This document shows, one piece after another, positions 61,301 to 64,000 of a DNA stretch of 64,000 bases. A program made the translations under genes and the position numbers. Source of the stretch: Diplonema papillatum (lineage: Eukaryota > Euglenozoa > Diplonemea > Diplonemida > Diplonemidae); NCBI GenBank assembly GCA_030068145.1, contig JAPJBO010000063.1, positions 248,001-312,000 on the forward strand. Direction: 5' to 3'. Position 1 is the first letter of the stretch, and each line of letters opens with the position of its first letter. The notes below the pieces were generated by a model. It made no database searches and was not told the DNA's origin. It saw only the letters and a program-made list of their open reading frames with translations.

Positions 61301-63331
61301 GCGGTGCTCGAGTCGTTTGCGAAAAAAATCTCGCGCCGCCCGACGACGACGTCGTCGCCTTCCACCTTGGGGCTCTCCCCGGCGTCGTCGCCGGCGGCGA
61401 GGCCGAACATCTTCCAGTCGAGCACCACCGCGCTCGCAGCGCTGCCCCCGCAACCCAGCGAGCCGGTCCTCCACGCATCCGACCCGGCGTTCATCTCGGT
61501 GTCGTCCCCGCCTTCCTCCCCGCTGTCCAACTCCCCCGCGCCTGTCGCCGACCCCCCCCCGAAGCCGTACAACGACGCCCCCCCCGGCAAGCCGCCGAAA
61601 CCCGTCCACGTCCGTGTCCCGTACGTGCCCCTCAGCTCCCAGCAACCCCCCCCGCCGCCGCCGCCGCCGCCGCCCAAACCGCAGCGGTCCGCATCGCGCA
61701 CGGCGTCCTCCCCGAAGACCGGCAGAGACGTCGGCGTCAGCTTCTCGACCCTTTCCGGCGGGCCGCCCCCCGCCCGCTCGGCTCCACAACCGGCGGCGGC
61801 GGGGCCGGTGCCCGCGGGGCCGTCCGACGGGCCGGCCGACGACGCCACGTTTGGAGTGATGGTGCGCCGGATTTTCACGTATTTCGACGCGGACCGCGAC
61901 GGGTCGTGGCGGTTCTCCGAGGCGAGGCGGGCGCGCCGGGTGCTCGCGAACGATGACTTCACGGAGAAGGAGTACGCCGAGGTCTGCAGGGAGCTCGGGT
62001 ACAGCGCCGACGGGGGTTGGCGGGAAGAGCTGCTGAAGGAGCTATACGCTGGGGACAGGGACGTGCTCCGCGAGGACTACCGGAAGGTGTCCGACCTGCT
62101 GGCCCGGGAGGATAACGAGCCGCCGGTCCCTGACGACGCGCAGCGGAACAAGCGCAGCAGCGTCCGCCCGAACACGCCGCTGCTGCCGCTCCGCGGGCCG
62201 TCCGGCCCGTCGGTGCCACAGCGCGCGTCGGAAGGCGGCCGGCCGCAGGCGAGCGCCGCGGGGCCGTCGACGCCGCGCCGGGGGGACTCGCCGTTCACGA
62301 CGGACACGTCGCCGTTTTCGGTGACGCAGCCGTCGAAGGCGAACCTGCTCCTCTCCGCGTCCGACGCGCAGGCGGCCCGGGGGACCTCGAGCCCGCGGCC
62401 GTCGGTTGCGCGCCGGGACGAGAGCCCGCCGTCGTTCAACAAGACCGACGACGAGATCCGCGAGGCCCGTACGCTGCTGTGGAACCCGAAGAAGGGCGCC
62501 GCCGTCGAGTACGTGCGGCTGCCGTTCTCGACCGAGGAGGCGCACCGGTTGTACAAGGAGCGCTGCGAGCAGTGCAAAGCCGAGTACGAGCGCGAGGCCG
62601 CCCGCAGCGGCGGCGGCGGCGGCGACGCGGGGAGCCTGCTGCTGTGCAAGGAGGAGATCGAGTTCCTGTCGGGCAGGGTGAAGACGGTGCAGGACGAGTT
62701 CCGCCTTCTGCGCGACCTTTCGGCGAGACACGCCGATCTCGGCGTCGCGGTCAAAAGCGCCCTGCGGTACCGAGTGAGGGAGGAGAAGGAGCGGCTCGCT
62801 TTAAACAGGGGCCACTGCGCCCGGCTTGCGAGGTACCGGCCGGTGACGAAGGAGGACCTGCGCAAGTCCGACGACCGGCACGCCGCGCAGCAGCTGCTGG
62901 TGGACAACAGGCGGAAGCTGAAGGAGCTCTTGAAGCACCCGTCGCTCGACATGTCGGCGGTGGCCGAGTACATCGACGACCGCACGGGCGCGAGCCTCTG
63001 CGTTTTCGATACGGACGAGCTGCTCGAAGCGGCCACGCACAACCAAAAGGAGGCGCGCGTGCTCCATTCGATGCTCGAGTGCCTCCGGGACGAATTACAA
63101 TACCTCATCTCCCACCTGACGTTCGCCAAGCAAGTGTCCATGCACCGCCTGCAGCTACAGGACCACACGAACAACCGGTTGTACCGCAGGTACCTCGCTG
63201 ACCTGTCGCGCGCTGAAGACTTCCTGGAGAGTGACCCCGATGCTCCGTTGACGGAATATCAGGACCCCACCAGCGCCTTCGCCGACAGCCCGCGCGTCCG
63301 CAGCGGCCAAGCGCTGGAACAGTACCTGTGA
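58316..63331 (+). CDS. 1,671-residue protein with three EF-hand modules, disordered Arg/Ser repeats and C-terminal coiled coil
   Basis: Single uninterrupted frame from the ATG at 58,316. Three modules of ~85 residues each start with an EF-hand loop followed by a conserved D/E-x-Y-x-x-x-C-x-x-[LV]-G region: loops DHDGNGLWSHAE (18-29), DADGDGFWNLKE (601-612) and DADRDGSWRFSE (1191-1202), all with Asp/Asn at positions 1, 3, 5 and Glu at 12, so Ca2+ binding is likely. An aromatic or Ser followed by Trp inside each loop is distinctive. Between them are disordered Arg/Ser stretches with many R-x-x-S and RSPSN motifs, and a poly-Pro run (~1,112). Residues ~1,371-1,660 are helical/coiled (EEAHRLYKERCEQCKAEYER, LLVDNRRKLKELLK). 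I do not know its function; a Ca2+-responsive cytoskeletal or flagellar scaffold is a guess. The module resembles euglenozoan EF-hand proteins as I remember them. Confidence 0.85.
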   Translation: MSDGDADRKIDIIFRYFDHDGNGLWSHAEADASRQVLTTHPLPLDEFHDLCAHVGCDPQTGLAVSDLRHLYEDSADHLERDYERVKALMNESALSTSAGGSTRVGSQAERAASGALGRTASRKSLAGKPNELSVGPVASSRGSGRELSKGESFGPRQRTASEVGRPPIAHGSDDPFSASGRVARQDSADLRQRSLLHKSAPQNERSAVREPSFGGSRVSRQESGRPTAQQGAGLSRSPSNRPPTAHGSDDPFSASGRVTRQDSDFRQRSLLHKSAPQNERSAVREPSFGGTLLSRQESGRPTAQQGASLSRSPSNRSGAGSEFRRPLAAKEFDRQPSSDSVRLSRQGTAMRQRSGNLGSNAGLVAGRSPSSGGYGTSRQDSAGFRQRSALAPDGRPEETGLRLGRSPSNQSGLPGFKRLSSERDVSTTPTSAGRLAFREPTSASNRLGRQLSDRTRLSRSPSNMSGRSEPRKEASVTPPSASRLGSGFQRLPSVHSDRLEDSRNLGRELSGRQAVREASHDSSPKEFRRGQSLLGLEPSLSKRLLTVEPSALSRQPSSPREYGEQGSSPSLAARLDSSLATRPRFDRKRVDMVSAVFRRFDADGDGFWNLKEARAARHVLAGEEMAEADYELICKDLAVDPHRGWNQAQLSALYGDNESVLAGDYQKTVAGVSFVVGEFGKPAEGDATKQLASSLRNVQSFEKIGVESTSASPLPVARSSSAASGNALSASMRSARWFRSSSEGGLQERSDRPLQPSASKRSLQSSMMAASPRRSNNREAARSHSTRSLSLADGPHQARSKSSAESSPLSSLHASSTVDEPHGVESANAAQRPSSRLEQRERESRTRSESPGTPRGSTLPGRSESPRHRQKERADALDNTVRSLASSQPHVDAAPLSMVPSGIPAGPAAAHLPRHPFRGKRGGSPPNSRPQNRANTSDSAFTSSSQATVPAALTGSSFGVKSGAPRNTSKQALVEELTRIETATSLEMSKPSDSTAVLESFAKKISRRPTTTSSPSTLGLSPASSPAARPNIFQSSTTALAALPPQPSEPVLHASDPAFISVSSPPSSPLSNSPAPVADPPPKPYNDAPPGKPPKPVHVRVPYVPLSSQQPPPPPPPPPPKPQRSASRTASSPKTGRDVGVSFSTLSGGPPPARSAPQPAAAGPVPAGPSDGPADDATFGVMVRRIFTYFDADRDGSWRFSEARRARRVLANDDFTEKEYAEVCRELGYSADGGWREELLKELYAGDRDVLREDYRKVSDLLAREDNEPPVPDDAQRNKRSSVRPNTPLLPLRGPSGPSVPQRASEGGRPQASAAGPSTPRRGDSPFTTDTSPFSVTQPSKANLLLSASDAQAARGTSSPRPSVARRDESPPSFNKTDDEIREARTLLWNPKKGAAVEYVRLPFSTEEAHRLYKERCEQCKAEYEREAARSGGGGGDAGSLLLCKEEIEFLSGRVKTVQDEFRLLRDLSARHADLGVAVKSALRYRVREEKERLALNRGHCARLARYRPVTKEDLRKSDDRHAAQQLLVDNRRKLKELLKHPSLDMSAVAEYIDDRTGASLCVFDTDELLEAATHNQKEARVLHSMLECLRDELQYLISHLTFAKQVSMHRLQLQDHTNNRLYRRYLADLSRAEDFLESDPDAPLTEYQDPTSAFADSPRVRSGQALEQYL
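58810..59265 (+). repeat. 228-bp in-frame tandem duplication inside the EF-hand gene
   Basis: AHGSDDPFSASGRV through SGRPTAQQGA(G/S)LSRSPSN occurs twice (58,810-59,037 and 59,038-59,265), with changes such as loss of an Ala codon (RQDSADLRQRS to RQDSDFRQRS) and SRVSRQES to TLLSRQES. The frame is kept. Confidence 0.9.
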
Positions 63332-64000
63332 CACGTCCTTTCTCGATCTTTCAGAACCCGTGTTGTGTGGGCAGGCATCAAAAAGCCGTCATGGCAAAGC
63401 GCAGAAAAAGAGGACTGCAATACCTTCCTAGCCTTTCTTTCCGCAGGATCGGTAAAAAGGGTGGATTTATTTTCAACAACACAGCGAAAAACTATCAAAG
63501 TCCACCAGCAGAATAGGGTCAAGGACCCACTTCGGCGCCTGCATCACCCACAGCCACATTGTATCAAAAGGTGAATTTTGTGAACCACAGCCTAGCGGCA
63601 CCTTCCCAAATCATTGAACAACTAATTGCGCGTTTGAAGGTCCTGAAGAAGATAACAAGGTCAAAAGCTTACGTTTAACGGCTTCATCCTCACAACCACA
63701 CTATCAAGAGGTGGATTTGCGAACCACTGCCTGCAGCTAGACCTTAGCAAACCATTGAGCAAACGATGAATTGATTCGGGCCAAGTATAACCAATCTGGA
63801 AGCCCTACATCAAATGCGTGTCCTCAGTCGGTTATCAGCCTGCTTACCTTGTGTTCCGACCACTTGTATATATAGCAATCCTGGAGCCCACCGCTGCTCC
63901 ATTCTTTGCGCTTGTCTTGTTCTCCGACGTCCCAAGTCTCCCCCACCCGCTCGCCCCTTGTCGGTAAAACAATGTCTACAAACTACTTTTTCTTGTCCAC
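63332..64000 (+). other. 3' flank of the EF-hand gene with a diverged ~150-bp tandem repeat
   Basis: CACATTGTATCAAAAGGTGA ... GTGAACCACAGCCT ... CAAATCATTGAAC (63,556-63,620) is repeated as CACACTATCAAGAGGTGGAT ... GCGAACCACTGCCT ... AAACCATTGAGC (63,695-63,765). No gene recognised before the window edge. Confidence 0.5.

Overview
This window looks like nuclear DNA of a protist with GC-rich coding regions. The case for a eukaryote is direct. Several genes are split by GT-AG introns that restore reading frame exactly (base 3,630 gene, K+ channel, AAA protease, sugar-phosphate transporter), and there are secreted cysteine-rich proteins, an F-box protein and short transposon-derived repeats everywhere. 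All ten genes I can support lie on the + strand, which fits the directional gene arrays of Euglenozoa (diplonemids, kinetoplastids). The EF-hand module of the last gene and the ectodomain/multi-TM proteins also remind me of euglenozoan proteins. A diplonemid-like organism is therefore my best guess, but this is inference; I saw no spliced-leader gene or rRNA to settle it.

Layout: 1-313, exon of a DUF218/YdcF-like protein; 3,630-4,755, a two-exon gene of unknown function; 6,837-9,194, a nuclear-type disordered protein with a C-terminal PCNA-binding (PIP) box plus partial copies on both sides; 9,220-10,320, a degenerate tandem array; 12,122-22,009, two paralogous surface proteins (Cys-rich ectodomain, Thr/Pro or Thr/Glu stalk, multi-TM domain, cytosolic tail), each followed by truncated copies of its own 3' end; 28,972-30,543, a membrane-embedded F-box-like protein; 32,214-37,965, an EF-hand voltage-gated K+ channel; 46,752-50,809, a mitochondrial AAA metalloprotease; 54,717-56,708, a TPT/DMT-family transporter; 58,316-63,331, a 1,671-residue protein with three EF-hand modules and a coiled-coil tail. 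Two of these (channel and last gene) are calcium-linked; otherwise I see no shared pathway, as expected for a polycistronic-type array.

About half of the window is intergenic or intronic and is packed with short repeats: a ~191-bp MITE with terminal inverted repeats (five full copies plus fragments), two fold-back families, several 50-130 bp dispersed families, a 969-bp pogo/Tc1-like element with TA target duplication, a 48-bp perfect palindrome, and an array of ~20 units each holding two GC-rich hairpins with compensating stem changes. The most unusual pattern is that four different genes are each followed by tandem, truncated copies of their own 3' end ('gene-tail echoes'), and every intron I could place carries at least one of the dispersed repeats.
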